A stretch of 13,278 bases of DNA, from positions 1 to 13,278 of the forward strand of contig JAAZJT010000002.1 in NCBI GenBank assembly GCA_012800215.1, written 5' to 3'. The stretch's first letter is position 1. Every line of letters starts with the position of its first letter. Position numbers and translations under genes: made by a program. The notes under the pieces were generated by a model. It ran no database searches. It was not told the DNA's origin and saw nothing but the letters and a program-made list of their open reading frames with translations. Below, piece by piece: positions 1 to 6,756 of this stretch. The stretch comes from Bacillota bacterium. Its GTDB lineage: Bacteria > Bacillota > Dethiobacteria > Dethiobacterales > Dethiobacteraceae.

Positions 1-213
1 CGGGATATTCCTGTCAATATTACCGGAGTTTTGGGCCGCTGCCAGCTTTCGTTGCGTGAACTAATGGAAGTAACAGCAGGGTCGGTAATTGAACTGGATG
101 CAGCAGCTTCTGATGAGGTGGATATTGTGGCAAACGGCAAAATTGTGGCACGCGGGGAGATTGTTCTGTGCCAGGAAAATCTTGGTATTCGTATAACTGA
201 ATTATGTGATTAA
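1..213 (+). CDS. fliN: Flagellar motor switch protein FliN, C-terminal part (5'-truncated by window edge)
   Basis: The frame is open from base 1 and stops at TAA 211-213, giving the last 70 residues. The sequence has the SpoA/FliN C-terminal fold: a DIPVNITGVLGR opening, LRELMEVTAGSVIEL, then a VDIVANGKIVARGEIV strand pair and a GIRITEL end. In the family this domain forms the lower ring of the flagellar C-ring on the cytoplasmic face of the motor, where it takes part in rotation switching and export-cargo docking. Whether the full protein is a plain FliN or the longer FliY (CheC-like domain plus FliN domain, usual in Bacillota) cannot be told because the N-terminus is outside the window. A terminator follows directly, so this is the last gene of its operon. 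Confidence 0.9.
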   Translation, partial: RDIPVNITGVLGRCQLSLRELMEVTAGSVIELDAAASDEVDIVANGKIVARGEIVLCQENLGIRITELCD

Positions 214-261
214 TAACGGGGCACATGCCCTCTGGAAAAATCAATATTACATAAGTTAGGC

Positions 262-300
262 AAAACGCTGATTGAATAGGCTAGTTCAATCAGCGTTTTT
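262..300 (+). terminator. Rho-independent terminator after fliN
   Basis: A perfect 15-bp inverted repeat (arms 262-276 and 285-299) encloses the 8-base loop TAGGCTAG. The left arm begins with four A and the right arm ends in a T run, so it could stop transcription from either side. It separates the flagellar operon from the two-component module. Confidence 0.9.
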
Positions 301-418
301 ACTCTTTCTCGGTCTTTTGGTGACTGGGGGCGCAATATATCAGTGGCTTTGGTAAAGGAAAAGTATGTTTTAAAGAGAAGATAAAACTAGTCAATTTTAG
401 AGGTAAGAGGGTTCTGTG

Positions 419-1081
419 ATGGAAAGAAAATTATTGCTTGTTGAAGATGACCTTTTTTTACAGGATGGCTTGTCTGAACTTCTGCAGCAGGAAGGTTATA
501 CAGTTGACTGTGCCGGGACTTGTCAGGAAGCACGCGCTATGGTGGCAGTAAACACTTACAGCTTGATTATTCTGGATATTACCCTGCCGGATGGCAATGG
601 CCTTGAACTTTGCCAGGTTTGGCGCAGCACAGGTATAGCTACTCCCATCCTTTTTTTAACGGCCAGAGATGATGAAATTCAAATCGTGCGGGGGCTGGAG
701 GCAGGCGGCGATGATTATGTAACAAAGCCTTTTCGCGCCTTGGAATTGCTTTCACGGATACGCGCACTGTTAAGAAGGTATCAGCCTTTAACTTATCATA
801 GCGGTGATTTGCAGGTTGACTTTCAAAAAATGAGTGTCTGCTACAAAGGGGAACCCTTATTTTTAACACCTACAGAATTTCAGCTGTTATCTGTTTTGCT
901 GCGTAATAAAGGTAAGGTAATGTCTCGCAAAATACTGCTGCAAGCCATTTGGGATGATGAAGGTTTATTTATAGATGATAATACACTTTCGGTACATATT
1001 AGCCGCTTGCGGGAAAAGATTGGCGGTAGGCAAATTCGTACTATCCGCGGCATCGGGTATTGCTGGGAGGAGAAAGCATGA
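419..1081 (+). CDS. OmpR/PhoB-family response regulator (VanR/BceR-like)
   Basis: This 220-residue protein has the usual OmpR-family length. The receiver domain (about 3-115) shows the acidic pocket E9-D10-D11, the phospho-acceptor D53 in LIILDITLPDG, switch T81 and K103 in VTKPF. A winged-helix DNA-binding domain (about 125-216) ends with the recognition-helix and wing pattern TLSVHISRLREKIGG...IRTIRGIGY. ATG 419 is chosen because AAGAGG (405-410) lies 8 bases upstream; GTG 416 is directly before it and would be closer than optimal. The stop overlaps the kinase start as ATGA (1078-1081), so the pair is translationally coupled. By position it should control the ABC genes downstream. No lesion is seen, and I see no convincing promoter in 301-418. 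Confidence 0.93.
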   Translation: MERKLLLVEDDLFLQDGLSELLQQEGYTVDCAGTCQEARAMVAVNTYSLIILDITLPDGNGLELCQVWRSTGIATPILFLTARDDEIQIVRGLEAGGDDYVTKPFRALELLSRIRALLRRYQPLTYHSGDLQVDFQKMSVCYKGEPLFLTPTEFQLLSVLLRNKGKVMSRKILLQAIWDDEGLFIDDNTLSVHISRLREKIGGRQIRTIRGIGYCWEEKA

Positions 1082-1758
1082 AGGCGCTAATCTGGCTTTT
1101 GGGTATTGCAGCTGCTTTAGGCGTTTACCTTGCCGGCGTAAGCAGCCCTGTAATCAGAGGCATTGGTATAATTGTATTTCTCATAGGCGCTGCTTCAATA
1201 TTTTTTATCTTTTATTACTTAAAGCGTTATCAAAAAGCAGTCTATCTATTACAGCAACAAATTATGGATTTTTTAGAGGGAAGAATTAAAACACCAAAAT
1301 TTAGTGTTAATGATGATTTGTTTGCACTACTTGAAAATGCCGTTGTGGAACTTGAAAACAGGCTTTTATTGGAACGCCATCAGGCAGTTTTGGCCGGTAA
1401 AAAGAATGCAGATTTCATCACAGATGTTTCACATCAGCTAAAAACACCGCTGGCAGCACTGAAACTGTATTGTGAGATGGATCAGTCAAAAAACTTAGGG
1501 GCACATACTCAAAAACAGCTGGTGCTGATCATTGAAGATAATGGCGGCGGCATAGCGGAAACAGAGCTACCTAAGTTATTTCAGCGTTTTTACCGCTCCA
1601 CACAAACTATGGTAGGGGGTGGTGCAGGTCTTGGACTGGCCATTACCAAAACTATTGTGGAGAAACATCATGGCACTATTTATGCGGAAAACACAGCGCA
1701 AGGATTGCGTATGACCATCTGCTTTCCCCTCTTGGACGGGGTGCTCTCCATTGGCTAA
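1078..1758 (+). CDS. Sensor histidine kinase with internal deletion (probably non-functional)
   Basis: The start is ATG 1078 with GGAGG at 1066-1070. Two membrane helices (about 4-22 and 27-49) are joined by only a few residues, so there is no sensor domain outside the membrane; this resembles intramembrane-sensing kinases such as BceS. The H-box is intact (DVSHQLKTPLAALKLY, H119). At about residue 147, however, the sequence passes from the start of the second DHp helix (TQKQL) straight into the G1 box (LIIEDNGGGI, 150-159). The F-box (LFQRFYRS, 167-174) and G2 box (GGGAGLGLAI, 180-189) follow. The rest of the second DHp helix and the N-box, whose Asn binds Mg-ATP, are missing. At 226 residues it is roughly 100 short of comparable kinases. 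The reading frame stays open, so this is an in-frame deletion near bases 1515-1530. I infer that it cannot autophosphorylate normally. Confidence 0.88.
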   Translation: MKALIWLLGIAAALGVYLAGVSSPVIRGIGIIVFLIGAASIFFIFYYLKRYQKAVYLLQQQIMDFLEGRIKTPKFSVNDDLFALLENAVVELENRLLLERHQAVLAGKKNADFITDVSHQLKTPLAALKLYCEMDQSKNLGAHTQKQLVLIIEDNGGGIAETELPKLFQRFYRSTQTMVGGGAGLGLAITKTIVEKHHGTIYAENTAQGLRMTICFPLLDGVLSIG

Positions 1759-1778
1759 GCTTACGAAAATGTAAGTTT
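1757..1778 (+). promoter_or_regulatory. Candidate response-regulator binding site upstream of the ABC operon
   Basis: Between the kinase stop and the ATPase start there is a dyad, AAGCTTAC and GTAAGTTT, separated by six bases. Its core TTACGAAAATGTAA (1761-1774) differs by one base from the TnACA-N4-TGTAA pattern known for BceR-type regulators. A TATGCT that could serve as a -10 lies at 1808-1813, with no good -35 before it, as expected for an activated promoter. The site is assigned by analogy only; the dyad could also be a weak hairpin. Confidence 0.4.
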
Positions 1779-1836
1779 AAAGTCAGGGAAAAGAAAGATT
1801 CATTTGCTATGCTGTTTTTAGAAGGGGTGAATGGTC

Positions 1837-2523
1837 ATGCCAATTTTACGCTGTTTGCAGGTTAACAAAAAGTATGCAGTGGGCGAGAACACTGTACATG
1901 CCTTGCGCGATATTACCATAAGTTTTGAGCAGGGGGAGATTTGTGCCGTTAGAGGCCCGAGCGGTTCCGGCAAATCAACACTGCTGCATATTCTGGGAGG
2001 GCTTGAATATCCCACAACGGGAAAAGTTTATTACCAGGACGAAGATCTTTTTGCTTACAACGATAATCAGCTTTCAATCTTAAGGCGGCGCAGATTTGGT
2101 TTTGTTTTTCAGGCTTATAATCTAGTACAGGAACTGACTGCTTACGAGAACATCTTACTTCCTGTACTGCTGGATAAGAAAAAGCCTGATGAAAAATATT
2201 TGTCAATGCTGATTGAGATCTTAGGGCTGCAGCAGCGGCTTGATCATCTGCCCAGTGCACTTTCTGGCGGTCAGCAGCAGCGTGTAGCCATTGCGCGGGC
2301 ACTGGCGAATAAACCGTCCATCCTTTTTGCCGACGAGCCCACAGGCAATCTGGACGGTAAAACGGGGCGGGAAGTGCTTTCGCTTTTAAAATATGTCAGT
2401 ATTGAAATGGGTGTAACCTTAATCCTGGTCACACATGATTTACATATTGCCGAGCAGGCCGAGCGCATCATTCTGCTTGAAGACGGGTGTATCACAGAGG
2501 ATAGCGGCCGGCGGGAGGTGTAG
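1837..2523 (+). CDS. ABC transporter ATPase, MacB/LolD type
   Basis: A complete nucleotide-binding subunit of 228 residues. Visible motifs are Walker A GPSGSGKST (40-48), Q-loop Q92 in FVFQAYNLVQELTAYENILLP, signature LSGGQQQRVAIARAL (142-156), Walker B ILFADEPTGNLD (162-173) and switch H200. The EPTGNLD wording and the FQ-x-YNL context are typical of the MacB/LolD/FtsE branch, which pairs with FtsX-type permeases; the next gene is one. ATG 1837 is preferred because the Shine-Dalgarno remnant GGTGA (1826-1830) ends 6 bases upstream, whereas the in-frame ATG 1831 directly abuts it. The gene appears intact. It would energise mechanical conformational change in the permease and not classical substrate flux. 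Confidence 0.92.
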   Translation: MPILRCLQVNKKYAVGENTVHALRDITISFEQGEICAVRGPSGSGKSTLLHILGGLEYPTTGKVYYQDEDLFAYNDNQLSILRRRRFGFVFQAYNLVQELTAYENILLPVLLDKKKPDEKYLSMLIEILGLQQRLDHLPSALSGGQQQRVAIARALANKPSILFADEPTGNLDGKTGREVLSLLKYVSIEMGVTLILVTHDLHIAEQAERIILLEDGCITEDSGRREV

Positions 2524-2526
2524 CAG

Positions 2527-3891
2527 ATGAGTGCTAAATTCTCGCTTAGCTCCATTGCTCTTGGCAATATCCGGGGGAGGCGCAGGCAATATATACTGCT
2601 TACCGGTGCTATTGTGCTGGCTATATATTTTGTTGCCACTATGCTGCTCTTTGCCTCAACCATGTTTACTTCACTAAGAGAGCGGCACTATCAGCGCTTT
2701 GGTGAGCAGGATGTCATCATTTTTAATGCTGCTAGGGAGCCGCTGGCGGAACTAATGTCCAGCGGTATTTTAACTGATGATTATGGGGAAGCGGCAATTT
2801 ATGGTTATGTGCTGCCGGATGGGCAAAGTAAAGCCAATGGATTTTCAGTGGCGGTTTTTGATGAAAATGCTCTGGCTTTAGCCCGTAAAGATTTGCTTGC
2901 CGGCAGACTGCCGGAGCGGGCAGGTGAAATTGCTCTAGAGCAAAGCATGCTGGCACGCCTGCGCACAGAGGCAGCTGTGGGAGATACCGTAACGCTTACG
3001 CTGGCAATCCCGGACGGTGTAAATTTTAAAGACTCCACTGTGCAAAAAAGCTTTAAACTGGTGGGTGTAGTCAGCGACAAGCTAATCTATTTGGACGAGT
3101 GGAATTCCGTTTTACCTGTCTATCGGGACTTTCCTGCCGGTATCCTCTCGGCGGCAGAAGAAATCACTCTCGGTGGTAAAACGGTGATTAATATTTACGG
3201 ACGTTATGCCGCACCATCATCAGGCTTTAAACAGATGTTAGACTTTTATTTTAATCATGAAGAGCTGCAAAATGAAGGCAGCGAGCTGCCTTTTGAAGAT
3301 ACACGTTACGTGCTCTTGAGCGATAATTTCAGCGATGAAGATATTTTTATCACTTATCTATTTTTAATCATTATTGCTTTGGTGCTGGTTTTGGCGGCCT
3401 GCCTGGGGATTATTAATGCCTTTACTTCTAATTTAGAAGCGCGCAAACAGCAGCTAGGCCTGCTGCGGGCAGTGGGCGCCACCAAAAAGCAGCTGCGTGA
3501 AATTTTAGGCCGGGAAACGTCTCTTTTGGCGCTTTTCTCCATTCCCTTGGCCCTGCTCTTGGCCTCTCTTACGGTGTGGAGTCTGACAAAGGCAATGGGT
3601 GAGAGCTATATCTTTCGCCCCAATATTTTAGTGATCATTGGCGTGGCCGCAGCAGGCCTTTTATGCGTCAGGCTCGCTGCCTCTATTCCTTTAAGGGCTG
3701 CAGCCAAGGTGCCGCCCATGCAGGCCATCCGTAATGTGGAGCTTGCCCGCAAAATGAGAAAAAGCAAAATAGTAAGTCAGCAGCTCTTTGATGTGCCGCT
3801 GCTTTTGGCCAAGCGTAACAGGACACTCTATCAAAGTAAGCAGCTGGGCATAAAACTGTCACCATCGGTGCCATTCTGGAAATGTCTGTAG
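2527..3891 (+). CDS. 5' reading frame of the broken FtsX permease
   Basis: 454 codons, authentic through about residue 442 (…SKQLGIK). The last dozen residues (LSPSVPFWKCL) come from the wrong frame and end in TAG 3889-3891. This piece holds the first membrane helix, the large exterior domain and the first FtsX three-helix unit, with the conserved RKQQLGLLRAVGATKKQL segment. Confidence 0.75.
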   Translation: MSAKFSLSSIALGNIRGRRRQYILLTGAIVLAIYFVATMLLFASTMFTSLRERHYQRFGEQDVIIFNAAREPLAELMSSGILTDDYGEAAIYGYVLPDGQSKANGFSVAVFDENALALARKDLLAGRLPERAGEIALEQSMLARLRTEAAVGDTVTLTLAIPDGVNFKDSTVQKSFKLVGVVSDKLIYLDEWNSVLPVYRDFPAGILSAAEEITLGGKTVINIYGRYAAPSSGFKQMLDFYFNHEELQNEGSELPFEDTRYVLLSDNFSDEDIFITYLFLIIIALVLVLAACLGIINAFTSNLEARKQQLGLLRAVGATKKQLREILGRETSLLALFSIPLALLLASLTVWSLTKAMGESYIFRPNILVIIGVAAAGLLCVRLAASIPLRAAAKVPPMQAIRNVELARKMRKSKIVSQQLFDVPLLLAKRNRTLYQSKQLGIKLSPSVPFWKCL

Positions 3892-4541
3892 GCAGGAAAC
3901 ATCTTTCTGACTATTTTAATTCCTTTTATCCTGGTGTTGGTGATCTTCTGACCACTTCGGCAGGACTGCAGGCGCTTGGTTTTGACGTTCCTTACAATTA
4001 CTTGGCCATCACCCTTAATGAGAGCCCGGATGCCGCCACGGAAGAATACCTGGAGGCTAACCTGGCGCAAATTGCATCACGTACAGCTGGAGTAGAAATG
4101 GTTTCCTTTGTGGCCCTTGCAAAAGAAAATAAAAGAATGGTGTATGGTATGCTAATCGCCGCCATTGCCATTATAATTCTCTTTTTTACCATCTGCGCCA
4201 GTATGGTAAATAACGCACTTTCAGCGCGTATTCGTGCCAGTAAGCGTGAAATTGGCACCATCAGGGCAGTGGGAGCATCACAGCGAGTAATCCTGCACTC
4301 ATATCTGTGGCAGTTAACGGCCATGTTTAGCTGGGGCACAATTATCGGCATGGCGGTGGAACTGGCCTTATGTGGCTGGCTGCTGACATTTGAGCATATC
4401 GCCGCAGAGACACCTGTCCTTCCCACCTGGCAGCCGCTTTTATTTGTTACTTTACTCTTTGGCCTCTGCTACCTGAATATTCATGCCAAAATAAAAGGCA
4501 TTGTCAGAGATAGTATCGTGGCCAATATTCGTGAGTTGTAA
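3882..4541 (+). CDS. 3' reading frame of the broken FtsX permease
   Basis: 219 codons opening at an ATG that is an internal methionine of the parent gene and has no ribosome-binding site of its own. Residues 6 to about 22 are out of frame, so the fifth helix is lost. From LTTSAGLQ on, the product is authentic: an exterior loop, then three helices (about 86-109, 144-168, 185-203) with ASKREIGTIRAVGASQRVI, the second FtsX unit. Confidence 0.7.
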   Translation: MSVGRKHLSDYFNSFYPGVGDLLTTSAGLQALGFDVPYNYLAITLNESPDAATEEYLEANLAQIASRTAGVEMVSFVALAKENKRMVYGMLIAAIAIIILFFTICASMVNNALSARIRASKREIGTIRAVGASQRVILHSYLWQLTAMFSWGTIIGMAVELALCGWLLTFEHIAAETPVLPTWQPLLFVTLLFGLCYLNIHAKIKGIVRDSIVANIREL

Positions 4542-4554
4542 GGGGGGATAAACA

Positions 4555-5910
4555 ATGAAAAAATATATTTCTTTGCTGATTTGTCTGCTGCTTATTTTTA
4601 CTGCAACCTGCAGCTTTGCCGAGCCCGCTGTCGCCGGACCGGTTTTGGCTATTGATACTGTACATATTTATGAGGGGATGGAAAAAAGCTACGCTGATGG
4701 TTATCTTCCAACCATAAGCGAAGATGAAGCCATAGTAGTGCTACCGCTACTATCTACAGCCGCAGTGGGCAAACTTACAGTTACTGTAAATCTTGGTGAT
4801 CCGGCCAGCAGCCCCTTTATTTATAAGAATTATAAGAAAGAGTTTACATGCAATAATTATGAATTTAACGGAGAGACAGTGGAGTGTTTTTTAATCCAGT
4901 TTGTTTTGCCCCTGAAGGCAGAACGCATCAATGGTACTTATCCTGTAACCTTCAGCGTCAGCGGCAAAACAGCTGCGGGTGAACAGCTTACACAAGATTT
5001 TCCCTTGTTTATTACCATCAGTAATGGTGTTAATCCGCACGCTCCTCAGCCTGAGCCTTTAGCACCTTCTCTGACACCTAAGCTAATGGTGGAAAGCTAT
5101 CAGCTGGACAAAAAGTACCTTGCAGCCGGGGAGCGGGCAAAACTCAAAGTAACCATCCGCAACACCAGTAGTTCGCAAACAGCAAATAATATTAAACTTT
5201 CCTTTATCGAAAACAGCGGTGAGATATTGCCTGTGGGTACAGGTGCCAAGTACTGTAAGCAGATCTCCAAAGGTAGTACTTATACTTGGAATTTTGAAGT
5301 AGAGGCGATAACAACGGCACAGTCAAGACCCCATCTCGCTACTATTACCATGGAATATGAAGACAATCAGGGTAATGCTGTGAGTGCTTCAGATCAGATC
5401 ATCATCCAAGCCCGACAGCCGGTGCGTCTGGAATATGAAGAACCAACGCTACCGCCGCGGGTAACACAGGGGGACACACCAACTTTTACCATAACACTGA
5501 TGAATCTGGGCAAAAGTACCATTTATAATACACTGCTCAAGTTTGAGCTGCCGGGGCTGAGCAGTGGCGGCAGTGTGCTGGTGGGGACCATTGCACCGGG
5601 AACTTCTGCAGAAGGCAGGGCAAACTTCCGTATAGCAAAAGATGTGCTGGGAGATGTCCGGGGGACGCTTTTCTTAACTTATGAAGATGAATATGGTGAG
5701 AACTATGAAAAAGAAATTCCCCTTGCTACCACCATAGAAGAGAAAAAAGATATTTCCGTCCCAAAGGAAACAGAAACACCTGCAGCAACTTTTCCCAAGA
5801 CGATAGTTATTGTTGTGGGCAGTATTGTACTGCTGGCAGTGGCTTATTTTGCTATTTCCCGCTGGCTGAAAGAAAAAAAAGCCAGAGAAGAAGATGAAAT
5901 GAGATTATAG
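4555..5910 (+). CDS. Secreted, C-terminally anchored CARDB/COG1361-like protein
   Basis: 451 residues behind a GGGGGG ribosome-binding site (4542-4547), 13 bases after the permease. A clear Sec signal peptide (MKKYISLLICLLLIFTATCSFA) is probably cut after residue 22. The body is beta-rich with two domains resembling the CARDB/COG1361 adhesion-like fold: about 172-285 (AAGERAKLKVTIRNTSSS…) and about 288-395 (VTQGDTPTFTITLMNLGKS…GTIAPGTSAEGRANF). An anchor helix (about 416-434) and a short charged cytoplasmic tail (KEKKAREEDEMRL) follow. The protein therefore sits on the outer face of the membrane. By position it is the exterior partner of the FtsX transporter, perhaps in the role MacA plays for MacB, but there is no MacA-like hairpin or lipoyl domain. 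The fold is seen by sequence pattern; the partnership is inferred. Confidence 0.8.
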   Translation: MKKYISLLICLLLIFTATCSFAEPAVAGPVLAIDTVHIYEGMEKSYADGYLPTISEDEAIVVLPLLSTAAVGKLTVTVNLGDPASSPFIYKNYKKEFTCNNYEFNGETVECFLIQFVLPLKAERINGTYPVTFSVSGKTAAGEQLTQDFPLFITISNGVNPHAPQPEPLAPSLTPKLMVESYQLDKKYLAAGERAKLKVTIRNTSSSQTANNIKLSFIENSGEILPVGTGAKYCKQISKGSTYTWNFEVEAITTAQSRPHLATITMEYEDNQGNAVSASDQIIIQARQPVRLEYEEPTLPPRVTQGDTPTFTITLMNLGKSTIYNTLLKFELPGLSSGGSVLVGTIAPGTSAEGRANFRIAKDVLGDVRGTLFLTYEDEYGENYEKEIPLATTIEEKKDISVPKETETPAATFPKTIVIVVGSIVLLAVAYFAISRWLKEKKAREEDEMRL

Positions 5911-5954
5911 CGACTGCCATCTTATCTCTGCCAAACCTTTAATAGTTTCTGCCG

Positions 5955-5980
5955 GCCGTCCTGATTGGCGGCTTTTTTCT
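5955..5980 (+). terminator. Rho-independent terminator after the CARDB gene
   Basis: A six-bp stem (GCCGTC 5955-5960 with GGCGGC 5967-5972, one G-T pair) and a 6-base loop are followed by TTTTTT CT. It ends the two-component/ABC operon 45 bases after the last stop. Confidence 0.75.
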
Positions 5981-6008
5981 TTACAATGTAGATAAAAAAT
6001 GATACTGT
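5980..6008 (+). promoter_or_regulatory. Weak candidate promoter for the second ABC pair
   Basis: TTTACA (5980-5985) is followed by GATACT (6001-6006) at 15 bases or TACTGT (6003-6008) at 17. Both are poor -10 matches. Position after a terminator and before the next gene is the main support. Confidence 0.3.
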
Positions 6009-6042
6009 TTTAGTAATAAATGGTAAATTGGGCGGTGGTACT

Positions 6043-6756
6043 ATGTACCTGGCAATTGAGAAGGTGACAAAATCTTACGGAGATATCCTCGCTGTTAATG
6101 AAGTGACGACTAAGTGGGAAAGCAATCAAATAATTGGCTTAGTTGGACCTAATGGTGCAGGTAAAACCACCTTGCTTAAAACTGTATCTGGTTTTCTAGA
6201 ACCTAGTAATGGCAGAATCCTTCTTAATGGCAAGCGGGTAGCCATGGGAGCAGTTGCCTATGTGCCGGAGTTTCCTGATTTGTTTCCTGCTCTCAGCGTG
6301 TGGGAACACTGCAAATTCATAGCTTTAGCATACAGCATTAAGGGTTGGGAATTGCATGCTCAGGATTATTTAGAGTCCCTTCAACTGATGGATAAGCGGG
6401 ATTCTTTGGTGGGTGAACTTTCCAAAGGAATGAAGCAAAAAGTAATGGTTGCTATCACCTTACTAAGAAAGCCTCCAGTTTTGCTAATGGATGAACCTTT
6501 CTCAGGTCTTGATCCCTTATCGAGCAGGGAGTTGCAGAAACTAATTGTGGATATTAAAGATCGTGAGCGTATTATCGTGGTGTCCAGCCATAATTTAAAT
6601 ACTATTCAAGCCATTTGTAATCGGGTTTTGATCATGAATCAGGGTTCAGTGCTTAAAGAGCAAGAAATGACTGATATTTTGGCTGAAGCTCGTGCAAAAG
6701 GTATTTCTACCCTGGAAGACTACTTTTTGGAGGTGACAGGGTATGGGGGCAGTTAA
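6043..6756 (+). CDS. ABC transporter ATPase, ABC-2/BcrA-NatA-like exporter type
   Basis: A complete 237-residue ATPase. Motifs are Walker A GPNGAGKTT (35-43), a Q-loop region in which Glu (E76, YVPEFPDLFP) replaces the usual Gln, signature LSKGMKQKVMVAITLL (126-141), Walker B VLLMDEPFSGLD (146-157) and switch H183 in VVSSHNL. The LSKGM signature and Glu at the Q-loop are common in ATPases that pair with ABC-2-like export permeases. ATG 6043 is chosen over TTG 6028; the only ribosome-binding site is a weak GGCGGTGG (6031-6038), so translation may be modest. The 3' end overlaps the next gene by 14 bases. The substrate is unknown. Confidence 0.9.
   Translation: MYLAIEKVTKSYGDILAVNEVTTKWESNQIIGLVGPNGAGKTTLLKTVSGFLEPSNGRILLNGKRVAMGAVAYVPEFPDLFPALSVWEHCKFIALAYSIKGWELHAQDYLESLQLMDKRDSLVGELSKGMKQKVMVAITLLRKPPVLLMDEPFSGLDPLSSRELQKLIVDIKDRERIIVVSSHNLNTIQAICNRVLIMNQGSVLKEQEMTDILAEARAKGISTLEDYFLEVTGYGGS

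Larger units (their letters stand above)
2527..4541 (+). pseudogene. FtsX-family ABC permease, broken by three clustered indels
   Basis: The gene starts at ATG 2527, behind GGGAGGTG (2513-2520) and three bases after the ATPase stop. Read across the lesions it would encode about 671 residues: a first membrane helix (21-45), a large exterior domain (about 50-270), three helices of an FtsX unit (about 274-299, 331-352, 367-385), then a fifth helix, a smaller exterior loop and a second FtsX unit of three helices. Three frame changes fall near 3852-3855 (one A missing), 3897-3900 (one extra base in an A run) and 3946-3951 (one base missing). The alternative frames restore TVTIGAILEMSVGR (3855-3896) and the helix NIFLTILIPFILVLVIF (3898-3948) before LTTSAGLQ resumes. 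As written, neither half can make a complete permease. The changes may be real decay or sequence error. Confidence 0.85.

Noticed and set aside
10..22. The 13-base string CCTGTCAATATTA at 10-22 recurs near 6997-7009 in the ABC permease
   Set aside because: Both copies lie in well-formed but unrelated coding frames; nothing around them is shared, so this is coincidence.
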